A stretch of 64,000 nt of DNA from Vanessa cardui (GCF_905220365.1 NC_061138.1:12787814-12851813); one strand, 5' to 3'; shown: positions 35,795 through 46,899, numbered from the stretch's first letter. Program-made: numbers and translations. Notes: generated by a model not told the origin, from the letters alone.

Positions 35795-36000
35795 CTGATC
35801 CCAATGTAAGTACCTAAAGCACTTGTGTTATGGAAATTCAGAAGTAATGCCGGTACCACAAAAACCCAGACCCAAGACAACGTAGAAAGCTAATGAACTT
35901 TTTCTACATCGACTCGGCAGGGAATCAAACCCTAGACCTCGGGGTGGCGTACCCATGAAAACCGGTGTACGCACTACTCGACCACGCAGGTCGTCAAAGG
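35795..36000 (-). mobile_element. SINE family B, inverted copy
   Basis: On minus it reads 'gacctgcgtggtcgagtagt', then B-box 'gggtttgattccctgccg', then 'gtcttgggtctgggtttttg' and 'cataacacaagtgctttagg'. It is colinear with 30806-31050. The frame running left-to-right through it is incidental. Confidence 0.78.
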
Positions 36001-36349
36001 TATAGTATTGCTAATTGTTTAAAGGCAAATAATAAGATCAGAAAATTGAAACGCTATGTTTGTAGTAAGCCTAAGAACTATCAAGAAACAGAAATATACC
36101 GTCGTATAGACGAAATTGTCTCGTGTAAAAATAGCCGGTGTCATCTCGTTAGTGCGAGATATACTGAAGATTACTAATGACACATTAACAGAAACGCATC
36201 AACAGCGCTATTAAAATATGACTCGGAGCCGTTCATTCACTACTAATAATATTAAGTTTTATGTCTGTTACACAATACGATGAGCCAAAGATATTTTTAA
36301 TGAGATTTCTAACTGCAACCGCCTTAATCAAAGAGTTGTAATTTTAACT

Positions 36350-36440
36350 CAAACTTAAGTTTTGTTAAGCAAGCATTAGTCCAGTGGCTTAATATACTTA
36401 ACCAAAGTTAGCGTTTTCAAGTCCAAGTAAATATTTATTA
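36350..36440 (+). repeat. tRNA-like SINE head relic
   Basis: 'attagtccagtggcttaata' and 'ttttcaagtccaagtaaat' are separated as A- and B-box-like words. The rest is unrecognisable. Confidence 0.25.
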
Positions 36441-36759
36441 CCGAAATTTAATGTAATATATTTGTGCTTTTTTCCTTATTTAAATACTTTATTGACCACC
36501 ATATATATATGTCCAGTCAACCTTTTAATGTATCCATACGGTGAAACATCGCGACGAATCATGTACGATTTACATGATACATATTATATTGACCTCAGAC
36601 ACAAAGTTTTACAAGTAACAAAAATTCTGATCAATATACCCAATCAAAACAAAACACAAAATCGTATGACTAAATAATATTATTTATAGACAATTGATGC
36701 TAAAAGAATATGCTTTAAACTTTCAACGGTTAATAAACTAAAAATATTCCATAGCTAAC

Positions 36760-36915
36760 ACAGTGCGTTCCCCATTGACTGTCGCGTACGACGCGGGCGC
36801 AGAAAAACGACCAAAACGCAGCCGGTTACAAAACGTGTCATAAATCGTAACATAACCGCTCGGTTAGCACCGCACAGGAATAAACACTGTTTTAGGACGA
36901 CTACACACGTAGCGT
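36760..36915. other. GC-richer unique segment
   Basis: 'gtcgcgtacgacgcgggcgc' (with the palindrome GTCGCGTACGAC-like core) and 'ataaccgctcggttagcacc' form a CG-rich island in AT-rich DNA, not matching any repeat here. A regulatory element is possible; no coding support. Confidence 0.25.
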
Positions 36916-37033
36916 TTTTTTACAAACATATTCTTACCATAAACTATTTAAACAAAATCTATATATTAAATTATCAGTTATAATATAGTTTGGCGTATAT
37001 AATCTTTGACGAAAAAAATATTAAAATTTTTGA

Positions 37034-37225
37034 TGGCGGTCTCGAAAGAAACCGACTGGTAGTAAGTGGTCGCCATCCCCATAGATGTCGGTATCGTGAT
37101 CATCATCATCCATATCATCAATGCCGTCCAACTTTGAAAACATAGATGTTATATTTCTTTCTGGCTATAGTTACACTGGCTCACTCACCTTTCATACGGG
37201 AACACAACAATACTGACGCTAGTAT
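37034..37225 (-). repeat. A-tailed repeat family C, diverged
   Basis: 'tagtaagtggtcgccatccc', 'ggctatagttacactggctc' and 'tcatacgggaacacaacaat' are recognisable; a local 'atcatcatcatc' expansion lies in the middle. Confidence 0.65.
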
Positions 37226-37559
37226 ATAGCTCCTTTGTATTGTTGAGTAAAAAACTAAGTATAACAGAAACAAAATACATACAAACATTACACTTATATG
37301 ACACACAATTAATGTTTTCTTTAGACAAACGACATTACTTTGCAAAATATCTTTATGATGATGTCCATCGATCAATATTATTAAATATTTAAAAGATAAA
37401 TCAAATCAGCAACTATATAGTTAAAGAAATATATTATAATTAGAATGATTACTAATATTTATTAGAATGATTACTATATCATTTTAATCCTATTTAAATC
37501 TTCTACAGAGTAGTTTCTTCTACAAAACATTTCATTTTTAAAAGTAAAGCTATAACAAC

Positions 37560-37720
37560 ACACACCATAATTTCCCGCCACATGCAAACCGAGCCTATTA
37601 CCTATAATTATAATACGCCAATGGACGTATTTACACCGCTATTCGAAACGTCAAACAAACGCCGCGTCAGGCTTTCATGTGAGCCATTCTCTTTCATTGC
37701 TTCCTGCTTCGCTATCAAAC
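37560..37720. other. Unique mixed-composition segment
   Basis: 'tttcccgccacatgcaaacc' (E2F-like TTTCCCGCC) and 'caaacgccgcgtcaggcttt' occur in repeat-free sequence. It is a possible conserved non-coding element; nothing codes. Confidence 0.25.
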
Positions 37721-37841
37721 GATAAACTTTTTATTCTGAATCGACTTTGTAGATTTATATTTAGTGTTTTTTGTACCATGTAAATGTTTTGTAGTAATCG
37801 CTATTTTTTTCAAATGTTCAAGACTTTTTTTACATTATATT

Positions 37842-38085
37842 GACAGCCTGTAAATTTCCCACTGCTGGCCTAAGGCCTCTTCTCTCTTTGAGGAGAAGGT
37901 TTGGAGCATAATTCATGACGCAGCTCCAATGCAGATTGGTGGATACACATTCTGCCGAATTGACATTGGAATTAGACACACGCAGGTTTCTCACAAATCA
38001 CGATTATAAACACAGCCTTGGTTTGAAACCGCAATGATCAGTTAAGATGCATACCACTTTAAACCACTAGACCATCACGATTCAA
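37842..38085 (-). mobile_element. SINE family A, diverged
   Basis: 'gcctgtaaatttcccactgc' through 'tggtttgaaaccgcaatgat' and 'taaaccactagaccatcacg'; the body has several deletions around 37950-38010. Confidence 0.82.
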
Positions 38086-38482
38086 GACGTGTTTTTCAAA
38101 ATAGTTGTAGTAATATTTCATGTTTCATTGATGATATACAAGTGTTAAGTAATAATAGTAGAGAGTTATCAAGGAGATATGGTAAATGATATTTGTCTAT
38201 CTCATTGGGTTATATCCCTGAGTTCAAAACCCAGGGTAGCGAAATAAAAAATACTCTGTATCTATTTTAAACTTATTAGCCGTTTAAGACAGTTTAAAGT
38301 ACCCTAAGGATAGTTACTAAGACGGGATTATTGACTGATCCAGAGTTATTGATCTTCGAACTTATTATGACGCTGTGTCCTGCTTAATTCAAACCAATAT
38401 TATTGGTAAAAACAATACAAATTTTGCGTAATATACAAGAAATATTTTAATCCATTCAAATTATAAATATATATGTATGAGC

Positions 38483-38519
38483 CATACCAACAAAGTATCA
38501 AGTATACTTTGTTGGTATG
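38483..38519. repeat. Perfect hairpin, 16-bp arms, 5-nt loop
   Basis: 'cataccaacaaagtat' (38483-38498) and its exact complement (38504-38519) surround CAAGT. It is not part of a recognised element. Two stems this long by chance are unlikely, so it is either the core of a small foldback element or a local inversion-duplication. Confidence 0.85.
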
Positions 38520-39054
38520 TATGATGATTGTTGGGATTGCCTTAACCGAATTTTGTAAAATTTGGGATAAAGCAGGTTTGAACCCCAAGGCATCAATCTA
38601 TAAAGTCATTTATTGACTCTACCCCCCTCTAACTCTCTACCCCCGCCCGCTCCCAAGAAAACAACATAAATTAGCTGTCTATAAAATTATTATTTCATCC
38701 AATGTTGGGCCGAGCAGTTTCATTACTATAATATAAAATAATCTTTATTACATATTAGCCATTAATATATTAAAAACGGCTAATCAAAGTGAAAGTATGT
38801 TAATGTTTTAACGTATCTCATGAATACGAACAACGTTTTTTGTTTATATTACAGTTTATGTGAAAGGCGTAATGACTTGGCCAATATTTTTCTATCTGCA
38901 TTCTTTATTTAATGACTGGAGTATGATGTGAATAACTGGTTCAGTGGGAGATGTTGGAGGCATTTACGACTCCGGTCAAGGGTTACATTCCAATGGATAT
39001 TATAATCTGTATCTTGTAAATACATAAGAGATATGTATTGGCAAATACTATGTG

Positions 39055-39365
39055 ACTTAGCCAATATAACAACAGGTACAAGAGACATGACATTTTGGTT
39101 CAAAAGCTGTCCATGACGAAGTAAGGGGTAAATGTATTACTTGCAATACATACTATCACTTATATTTTAGCAAAGATTCACGAACATATCATATGGTCAC
39201 CACCGCACAAAATCTTCGTGCAATGGTAACCACCATAAGATGGCGTATTTGCAGGTTAGATACAAAACTCACACAGCAATGCATTGTGTTCTTCTATGGG
39301 CGCTATGTATGATGGTCACCTACCATAGGGCGGTATAATTGCCTCCCTTCCCATACAAAAAGTCA
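39055..39365. repeat. Degenerate family C fragments
   Basis: 'aacaacaggtacaagagaca' (family C middle, plus) is followed by separate 'atatggtcaccaccgcacaa' and 'gtatgatggtcacctaccat' pieces, suggesting two or three old overlapping remnants. Confidence 0.35.
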
Positions 39366-40119
39366 TTCGAGACCACTTATAAAAAAAAATAAAAAAATTA
39401 TAATTTCAACTTCCGTTTCTATAAAGATAAAACCCACACAGGTATTTAATAGAATACAACACCAATAGACTCGTTAAATTTTATTATATACAAACTATAC
39501 GAATGCAACTAGATGAATAGACACCTTCCTTGAACAATTTGTTTAAGAAAAAAAGTCTGTAGGGACTTAATTTTCATATTTTTATTGTGACATCAAGGTT
39601 GAGGTTCCATGTAATCCTAACAAAAGGACAAGCAGTAACCACAGGGCATTCGAGCAAAACTAACATCGTCACATTATTGTCAATCAAAAAAAATGCTATA
39701 CAAAACTGTCCGACCGTGTCCTTTGTCGAAGTGGGCGGTCAGGACCACCTTAAATCAATTATAATGTCACATTAACATTAACGATTTAAAAAAAACTCTA
39801 AATCTAAATAAATACATTCGATTCTCACCCTTATAGCTTAAATAATAAAGTTATTAATGGAATATTAATAAAGGTACATAGACTGATTGTCAACAAAGTC
39901 CAAATATAAATGAGCTATAGCTTCCGAGGGGACAAAATCGAGACAGATTCATATTAATGTATTTGAAATGCTTTATGTAATTGGTCTGTCCTGTACAGCT
40001 ACCGGAATAAAAAAAAGTATAACAAACTCAATAAATAGATTATCTGTAGATAATTATGACGTCAAAATATTCTATTTTCAAATAAACTTTACAAAATAAA
40101 ATGTACAATTCGTGTGAAT

Positions 40120-40170
40120 GAGGATTCTACTGAGAAAAGCAGATACGAACTGAATAGGTAGTTACGCCTT
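40120..40170 (+). repeat. Family D fragment
   Basis: 'gaggattctactgagaaaag' followed by 'ggtagttacgcctttt' corresponds to the 3' end of family D; short and diverged. Confidence 0.4.
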
Positions 40171-40174
40171 TTCG

Positions 40175-40391
40175 CAAATGCGATCCGGCTTCGCACAAGT
40201 TGCAATTCTGATACTGAATATACGACAGACTTTTTCTTGTTCCTTTACCATATTGTCCATGTATTATATACAAAAACCTTTCTCTCGAAATACTCTATCT
40301 ATAAAAAAATACCGCATCAAAATCTGTTGCGTATTTTGAAAGATTTAAGCATACATAGGGACAGACAGCGGTTAGCGACTTTGTTGTACTG
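40175..40391 (-). mobile_element. Helitron (Lep1-like), eroded 3' end
   Basis: 'tgcgatccggcttcgcacaa', 'attgtccatgtattatatac' and 'aaaatctgttgcgtattttg' match 28246-28493 in order; it ends 'gcgactttgttgtactgtgt'. The CTAG is replaced. Confidence 0.75.
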
Positions 40392-40692
40392 TGTACAACA
40401 ACAATAGCCTGTAAATTTCCCACTACTGGGATAAGGCGTCCTCTACCTTTGAAGGGTAGGTTCGGAACATATTCCACCTCGCTTCCCAACGCCGGTTGGT
40501 GGAATACACATGTGACAAAATATCTATGAAATTAGACACATGCAGGATTCCTCACGATGGTTTCCTTCACCAACGAACACGACATGAATTATAAACACAA
40601 ATTAAGCACATGAATATTCAGTGGTACTTGCTTGGGTTTGGATCAGCAATCGTCGGTTAAGATGCACGCGTTCTAACCACTGGGGCACGGTT
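40392..40692 (-). mobile_element. SINE family A adjoining a Helitron
   Basis: 'acaacaacaatagcctgtaa' through 'gcacgcgttctaaccactgg'. The B box has mutated to 'tgggtttggatcagcaat'. Its tail touches the end of the preceding Helitron, so it inserted at or in that element. Confidence 0.85.
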
Positions 40693-41059
40693 CTATACTA
40701 TGTAATGATGAAGAAAAACATATCACAAGTCAGTTAACAGTCTCGTGTATACGCGAAACAAGGCACGTCGCTTTGGTAATCAGAGCTCCGTGGACTGGAT
40801 CGCCCGTCATTTTAATGACCTCTCCATATCTCTACTAGATATTCTGTACTCGTTAGAACATTACTCTCGTAACGAATATACGAACAATCTAATAATAGAG
40901 CTGCTTCCAATTTGTTTAAAGAAAGTAAAACTGGTTCCTAACTCTTAGTAAATATTACTAGATTTCTTATAAATATATTTAGTGGTATTTTGTGCCTATC
41001 TAGGTGATCTTGATTCATCATATTATTAGTAGTCTTAGTCAGTCTCGCTAAACAGCAAA

Positions 41060-41205
41060 CAAGTACAAAGGTCGTAACGTCTTGGTTACCAAAATTGGTG
41101 GCGCGTTGGTGATACGAGAAATTATTTATAAGTCTCTACACAAAAGTGGTGAATACTTACCATTAGGCGCCCTATTTTATAGTCCACCTATGTATGTAAC
41201 AAAAA
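41060..41205 (+). repeat. A-tailed repeat family C, old fragment
   Basis: 'gtcgtaacgtcttggttacc', 'ttggtggcgcgttggtgata' and 'gtgaatacttaccattaggc' keep the family order with many changes. Confidence 0.55.
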
Positions 41206-41271
41206 ATGGCGAATAAGCTAATTTTACAACTCGAAATGGTAGAGTGGTTAGACCACTTGCACAAAGCCCTA

Positions 41272-41552
41272 CCACGGCTTTGTGCAAGCCCGACTGGTTA
41301 GGTATCACCAACTCATCAGATATTCTACCGCTAAACAACAGTACGCAGTATTGTGTTCTTTTTTGAAAGATAAGTGAGCCAGTGTAACTACAGGCAAAAG
41401 GGACATAGCATCTTAGTTCACAAGTTTGGTGGCGCATTGACGATGTAAAGAATAGTTAATATTTCTTACAGCGTCGTTGTCTATTAGTGATAGTGACCAC
41501 TTACCATCAGGTGGCCCATATGCTTGTCCGCCAACCTATTCCATAAAAAAAG
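41272..41552 (+). mobile_element. A-tailed repeat family C, full length
   Basis: Complete from 'cacggctttgtgcaagcccg' to 'gcttgtccgccaacctattc' plus an A-run. An inverted 'cacaaagccctaccacggct' just upstream forms a local palindrome with its own start, a hairpin of the element's 5' end. The minus-strand 86-codon frame here is repeat-derived. Confidence 0.85.
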
Positions 41553-41577
41553 CCACTTGAATATTTACCGTTCAAAC

Positions 41578-41775
41578 ACTTGCAAGTTTAATACCAGACG
41601 GGGCAAGTACCATTGATTTTTTATGTACTTTTTGTAATTCATGTCATGCACATAGATGAAAAGGAAACGTGAGGAAACCTGCATGCTCGGGTGGAGTGAG
41701 CCCGGATTAGCGTATTGGAGTTACGTACCTTCCCCAGAGGGAAAGATTGATTTTCCCAGCTGTAAATTAACTGTC
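41578..41775 (+). repeat. SINE family A, 3' part, diverged
   Basis: 'tgtaattcatgtcatgcaca', 'cgtgaggaaacctgcatgct' and 'ttttcccagctgtaaattaa' are in family order; the head is degraded to 'caagtacca'. Confidence 0.55.
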
Positions 41776-41809
41776 TGTTTATATTTTAGCAAACATATTT
41801 TAAACATTT

Positions 41810-42071
41810 ACTTGGTGGTAGGGCTATGTGCAAGCCCGTCTGGGTAGGTACCACCCACTCATCAGTTATTCTACCGCCAAATAACATTACTCAGTATTGT
41901 TGTGTTCCGGTTTGAAGGGTGAGTGAGCCAATGTAATTACAGGCACAAGGGACATAACATCTTAGTTCCCAAGGTTGGTGGCACATAGACGATGTAAGGA
42001 ATAGTTAATATTTCTTACAGCGTCATTGTCTATGGGTGATGGTGACCACCTTCCATCAGGTGGCCCATCTG
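41810..42071 (+). mobile_element. A-tailed repeat family C, 3'-truncated
   Basis: Starts 'ttggtggtagggctatgtgc' and stops at 'aggtggcccatctgca', where unrelated sequence begins; the A-tail is absent. This is the third family C copy within 1 kb. Confidence 0.85.
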
Positions 42072-42341
42072 CATAAAATTTTAAGCCAAAATATGAGGAC
42101 ATATTAATTAATATATTATCTGTCTTTGATAAGGAGAGAAGTTCAAGTTTCCTTAATTGTGTGTCAGAGAAATTAGTCGATAAGAAAATACGCAATGTGC
42201 GGTTATCTTTATTAGCAATAAAATATCTTTAATTGCAGAAACTGTAATTATAATCAACAATAATGTCATAATACGTTAATATTTATAATAACTGTTTGGC
42301 GTGTGGTCGAACGTTATTTAAAAAAAAAAATCGTATGTTTG

Positions 42342-42647
42342 TGAGTCGTGATGGCCCAGTGGTTAAAACGCGTGCATCTTAACCGATGTTTGCGGGTTCA
42401 AACCCAGGCAAGCACCGATGATTCATGTGCTTAATTTGTCTTTATAATTCATCTCGTGCTCAGCGGTGAACGAAAACATCGTGAGGAAACCTGCATGTGA
42501 CAAATTTCATAGAAATTCTGCCACATTTGTATTCCACCAACCAGCATTGGAACAGCGTGGTGGATTATGTTCCAAACCTTCTCCTCAAAGGGAGAGGAGG
42601 CCTTTAGCCCAGCAGTGGGAGTTTACAGGCTGTTGTTGTTGTTTGTT
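42342..42647 (+). mobile_element. SINE family A, full length with 9-bp TSD
   Basis: Head 'gatggcccagtggttaaaac', B box 'gggttcaaacccaggcaagc', body with the 'gtgacaaatttcat' variant, tail 'tgttgttgttgtttgtt'. Exact duplication gtatgtttg at 42333-42341 and 42648-42656. Confidence 0.92.
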
Positions 42648-43309
42648 GTATGTTTGGAACATGTTGTTCTAAACTTATTTTCAACATCTTTTAATGATAA
42701 GCTTAAGCCACTAAAGAGGTGAAAAAGAGCAAAGAAAAAAAAGTCCTGCACTGTTTTCGTTGTGTTTTTATGTAACGACATGATTGAGATAAAATAAATA
42801 GAAATATATAGTGATGACAGATAGAAAGATATAGTGTACACATATTTTCTTCTGTTCATTTTTCGTTTTGTTTTTTTTTCACTTTTGTTGTTCTTGCAAG
42901 TAATAGTAATTAATAGTTATATTAGCACGTAGTATTTGCTTTTAAATGATTTTACATAATCTTCGTATGCATATCATCTAATTATTTATATTAGAATGAC
43001 AAATGTTAAATTGCTAGCAAACCCAATAAATAAATAAATGATGTTGTCGTTTTGCCGGACTGTCATCCAATCCCCAAGAGGGATAAGCCAACTCCACAGG
43101 ACATATAATAGTGCACAAACACAATAGGATATCAAAACCTGCACGATTAGAAACAATTCAGTAACAGGATCAAGAAACTTTACATTTTCTCCAAGATACG
43201 GCAGAGTTCACACATATATTTTTATTTAACATTTTATTATACATACAAGATATAATACAGAGAAATTAAATGTTAAACGAGATCTTGATATAAATGACAT
43301 GTTATTTCC

Positions 43310-43702
43310 TTAATGAGAGTTCTCCCAGTACAAACAAGAATGGAAAAAAATACTTATAAATAATAAATAAACGTGGGCTATTGAACGTGCGATATTCTTA
43401 ATATTATTTATCCTAACAGCGGCAATGTTCATATATATTCCATAAAAAAATTCAACCAGCCTTTCCTTTTGGGAATAGAATCCTAAAAAAATATGATTTA
43501 CGGTACATATTTGCTGGTTCAAATTGAAACCACGCGCGAGCTGAATTTCCATACTCTTTTTAGCAACACGGATTTTGATAAATCCTTTCTTAATGATAGC
43601 AGTGAGTGTAAAAACAAATGGAGAACCGAAAACCCAGTCGATAGAATACAGAACTGGAATAGCGGTCACGGATTTTAATCTAGAAATCATCTGAATGTTC
43701 AC
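43310..43702 (-). other. Unassigned 130-codon open frame
   Basis: The longest uninterrupted frame in the window. The predicted product is hydrophobic and basic, without a family motif, signal for a fold or neighbours that support a gene. An overlapping 61-codon frame on the opposite strand exists. Base composition equals the surroundings. It could be a remnant of an unrecognised element or chance. I do not claim it as a gene. Confidence 0.15.
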
Positions 43703-43711
43703 CTTTTTGTG

Positions 43712-43960
43712 TTATAGGGGGCAAATGGGGAGGAGGCTCACCTGATGGAAAGTTATTACCACCGCCCATGGACATCTGCAACACATTTTCGGGTTCGCCT
43801 TTGCTGGGTTTTACCAAGAGAATCCGCTAATCAAACTTTCATGTTAATTTGTCATATGCTATGCCCAAGGCTTTTCTTGGGCTTAAAAGGTTGATCAACC
43901 AGTTTTGGGTATGAACAGTATCTTAACCAACCTTGGGGTTCTAGCTTCGTTTTCGTTCAT
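43712..43960 (+). repeat. 'caggaggctcacctgatg' type repeat, diverged
   Basis: 'gaggaggctcacctgatgga', 'accaccgcccatggacatct' and 'gggttttaccaagagaatcc' match the layout of a common lepidopteran repeat as I remember it. A single copy in this window; boundaries uncertain. Confidence 0.45.
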
Positions 43961-44077
43961 AACAAATGTTATCAAATTCTGTTAATTGATTTGGCCTAAA
44001 AAGATTAACGCATTTACAATATTTAGTAAAGAAGTACAGATAAGTCTAATGACGACTAAAAAACGTTTTTACTCGTC

Positions 44078-44106
44078 ACACACACAAATACACGCACACA
44101 CACATA
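44078..44106. repeat. Short interrupted CA microsatellite
   Basis: 'cacacacacaaatacacgca' followed by 'cacacacat'. Confidence 0.8.
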
Positions 44107-44600
44107 GTTTTTAAATTCTACTTAAATAAAATACAAATAAAATTTCAAGTTCTAAAATATTTACAAAGTTAATTTATCATTTCATAGTGAAAGTCGCAAT
44201 ACTTATATATATTTAGTGTAATATTACAAACTAGCTACATAGAATCACGATACTACCCTAACAAAGTCATTAAGACTCAATTACTACGGAATTCTACCTC
44301 TATCTCAGTTATCAATAAGGCTTGTTATTCACTGAACATCGCGCTATAAAGAGCTAACATAATACAGGACATTCTGAGCGTAATCGTTAGTTTACTAAAC
44401 ATTAGTAATATATTTATTATTGAAAACGCTTAACACAAAGGAACAATTACACTCAGTTGCTGATGTTGTTAAATTTCGATAAAAATTAACTATATATACA
44501 TTTAAAACTCACACAAAAGAGTACTACTATAAGGTATCACACAACTCTGGTACCGCCTCCTTTTTTAGCATTACATCAAAATTGAATCAATTTAGTTGAA

Positions 44601-44650
44601 TTACCACAGCTGAGCTAAGGCTTCCTGTCTCTTTAAGGAGATCATTGAAA
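44601..44650 (-). repeat. SINE family A, tail fragment
   Basis: 'taccacagctgagctaaggc' and 'tcctgtctctttaaggag' match the inverted 3' end of family A only. Confidence 0.5.
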
Positions 44651-44718
44651 GGAATCATTGAAAATCAGGGAAACATATCAATGGGGGTTAGTAAAAGAAA
44701 GACTAAGAAGAATACTTA

Positions 44719-44883
44719 AAATAAAACTAATTATAACGGATTTGAATCGCGTATATTAATTATTTTTAAATATCCCGACGTTTCGAGCACTTTACAGCGT
44801 TCGTGGTCACGGGTAGACTGTAACTGACAAATCCGTTATAATTAGTTTTATTTAGATTTGTAATAATCGCAAAAATTTAAGAC
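44719..44883. mobile_element. Foldback element with perfect 26-bp arms
   Basis: The arm from 'aaataaaactaattataacg' at 44719-44744 is repeated as an exact inverted complement at 44828-44853, with 83 bp between them ('cgacgtttcgagcactttac', 'gttcgtggtcacgggtagac'). The outer flank 'tcgcaaaaatttaaga' at the right is the inverse of 'tcttaaattttcgcga' found left of the arms at 34895 and 56893, so full elements have longer arms. Non-coding. Confidence 0.85.
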
Positions 44884-44939
44884 AACAGAATACTTAAAAT
44901 TCGATCAAAGTATAAATCGTATAAAAACACAAGATGTAA

Positions 44940-45180
44940 AAGTAATAATATCGCAAGCTATCGCGCTAATCTCCCAGTGGGCAGCCACCCTATCCCCGCC
45001 CTCTATCAGGGCTCGTTGGCTGTTAGTGCTGCGCTCACACATCCTACACTGAGACGTGTTTATACAGCACTAATGATCTCTGACAGGCGCTGTATCAACA
45101 TCATTTGAATACTTCGTTGCGAATACACCTTTTCGTTTTTGTTTCGTTTGCTCACCCCTGCTTTTTAAAATCGTGATGCG
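44940..45180. promoter_or_regulatory. Repeat-free GC-richer block with stem-loop
   Basis: 'cccagtgggcagccacccta' and 'ctatcagggctcgttggctg' are unusual for the region. TTAGTGCTG...CAGCACTAA (about 45020-45073) forms a 9-bp stem with an inner ACAC/GTGT stem. I find no coding frame of netrin type on minus. Candidate conserved non-coding DNA. Confidence 0.28.
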
Positions 45181-45288
45181 TTTTGCGCAGATTTCATGTT
45201 TTGCAAACTAAATAATTGCTTCACATCTCTAACCTACAGAAGGTAATATGTATATGCCTAAACAACTATAATTTTAGATTTGTATAAG

Positions 45289-45573
45289 CAACAACAACAG
45301 TAGCATATAAATTTCCCACTGCTGGGCTAAGGCCTCCTCTCCCTTTGAGGAGAGTTTGGAACATATTCCACCACGCTGTTCCAATGCGCTTTGGTGGAAT
45401 ACACATATGACAGAATTTCTATGAAATTAGACACATGCAGGTTTCCTCACGATGTTTTCCTTTACCGTCGAGCACGATATGAACTATAAACACAAATTAA
45501 GTACATGAATATTCTAGTGCTTGCCTGGGTATGAACCCGCAATCATCGGTTAAGGTACACGCGTTCTAACCAA
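45289..45573 (-). mobile_element. SINE family A, head end clipped
   Basis: 'caacaacaacagtagcatat' (tail) through the full body to 'acacgcgttctaaccaag'; the last ~20 bp of the head are missing. Near-identical 'agattt(g)tat' words flank it, a possible decayed target duplication. Confidence 0.88.
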
Positions 45574-45819
45574 GATTTATATTTTTACATACATAGGATT
45601 TGTAGTAAGAAATGTTTTAAGTCCCTGACTCCTGACTCCAGCTACGTAGAAGTCAGTGTAATGTCAGTCAGCTCTAACAAAGTCATAATGACGGTCAGAA
45701 TAAACAAACACATTTTAAGTCAATGATTAAACATAATTTAATCAACCTTAATTAAGTTTTCATTTGTAATTTTAATTTAATTGCTACGAAAATTGGTTGA
45801 AAATCTGAATATTGTTTAT

Positions 45820-45895
45820 TCAAGATGGCTCGTAAAAACACTTTTGAGTCGTAAAATACAATCATTCCGAACCGGTTGTAGCTTTACACTGATAT
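45820..45895. repeat. Family D remnant
   Basis: 'tgtttattcaagatggctcg' and 'aaacacttttgagtcgtaaa' followed by 'ccgaaccggttgtagcttta' resemble family D with a partial inversion; weak. Confidence 0.3.
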
Positions 45896-46125
45896 TATAA
45901 AACCGAAGCCAGATGGATCGTGCGCAACATTAAGGTGAAGCAACAAAAGCGAATACAAAATCGAAAGCGAATTAAATTTCTCTTATTTAAAACAAATAAT
46001 CAAAAACAATTATATCTATGCATATAATAACTTTTGGAGTGTTTGTAATATTGAAGTCACCGCTTTTACTATATATATTTTATTGTATTAAAATTGTATT
46101 GTAATAAAATTTTTTACATTTTTTT

Positions 46126-46240
46126 CTAACTGTTAGTTCCGGTTCTATTTCTGAAAGGCTGGACCTATTTTAACAAGACTTTAACTGACAGATAGCTGAT
46201 GTAATAAGGAGTACCTAAGGCTACTTTTATTCTAAAACTA
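46126..46240 (+). mobile_element. Helitron family 2 fragment
   Basis: The reverse complement, 'actccttattacatcagcta' with 'aataggtccagcctttcaga', parallels the middle of 60675-60949 ('actccttattacattagatt', 'atcagttcaaccgtttcacg'). Termini are absent. Confidence 0.55.
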
Positions 46241-46450
46241 TTTAAGAAAAATTACCTTGCAATTTCCATATATTATCCAGTACCGCGCGCAGCCCTTTCG
46301 CAGAATACAAAATTAATTAGTTATAGTAAAATATACGAATTCGGCAAAAACATTTTTGTTAAATTCAAATGCGCATAAAGTTGTGGGCACAGCTAGACAA
46401 TTGGAAACAAACGAAATACCAACTCATAAATACACACACAATTGATCCGC

Positions 46451-46620
46451 CATGACAGCAATACTTTGTTTTGCTGTGATCTGATTTGAAGGGCGAATGA
46501 GCCAGACTGATCAATATACTTTAGTCGAGTAGGCCCTAACAAGCACATTTATATAATCACAAGTACTTCCATTGTTTCGGGATGCATTCTACCGAGGAAA
46601 AGAAGTACTACCTAACATAA
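46451..46620 (+). repeat. Family C core joined to family D fragment
   Basis: 'ctgatttgaagggcgaatga' (family C) stops at 'gccagactga', after which 'tcaatatactttagtcgagt' and 'gcattctaccgaggaaaaga' (family D) follow. It is a direct join of two old repeats. Confidence 0.55.
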
Positions 46621-46792
46621 GTTTGTTATTTAAAAAGTCTGTTGAAAAATGTAATTTCTCAATAGAATCTGCATTCCAAACTGGTGGTAGCGTCACTCAA
46701 TATTACTTAATATACACAATTTAAGTCTAAAAGTTATTATATGTAATACTTTTACTAACAAAAGAATTAATAATAATAATAATAATTAACTG

Positions 46793-46890
46793 GTGTCACG
46801 AGGCTGGTTCGTTTTTTTGTCCAGAGGATCGGAATTGCGATTCAACGGGGAAATGCTGCTAGCATTCTTCCACGCGGTCAAGATTTATAC
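46793..46890 (+). repeat. Dispersed repeat shared with 8349-8465
   Basis: 'cgtttttttgtccagaggat', 'cggaattgcgattcaacggg' and 'tgctgctagcattcttccac' correspond to the 8.3-kb copy; this copy seems less decayed. Confidence 0.5.
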
Positions 46891-46899
46891 AGTAACTAG

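Noticed and set aside
41177..41437. 86-codon minus-strand frame
   Set aside because: Antisense reading of a family C repeat. The same applies to frames at 26770-26979 and 57168-57428.
43310..43702. Longest frame in the window (130 codons, minus) as a membrane protein gene
   Set aside because: No family motif, no codon bias change, no recognisable splice context, and an overlapping frame on the other strand. Kept only as an unassigned frame.
44940..45060. Possible next netrin exon on the minus strand because of high GC
   Set aside because: The minus-strand translation has Cys-x-x-Cys once but none of the LE2/LE3 spacing or conserved words, and no acceptor/donor pair fits.
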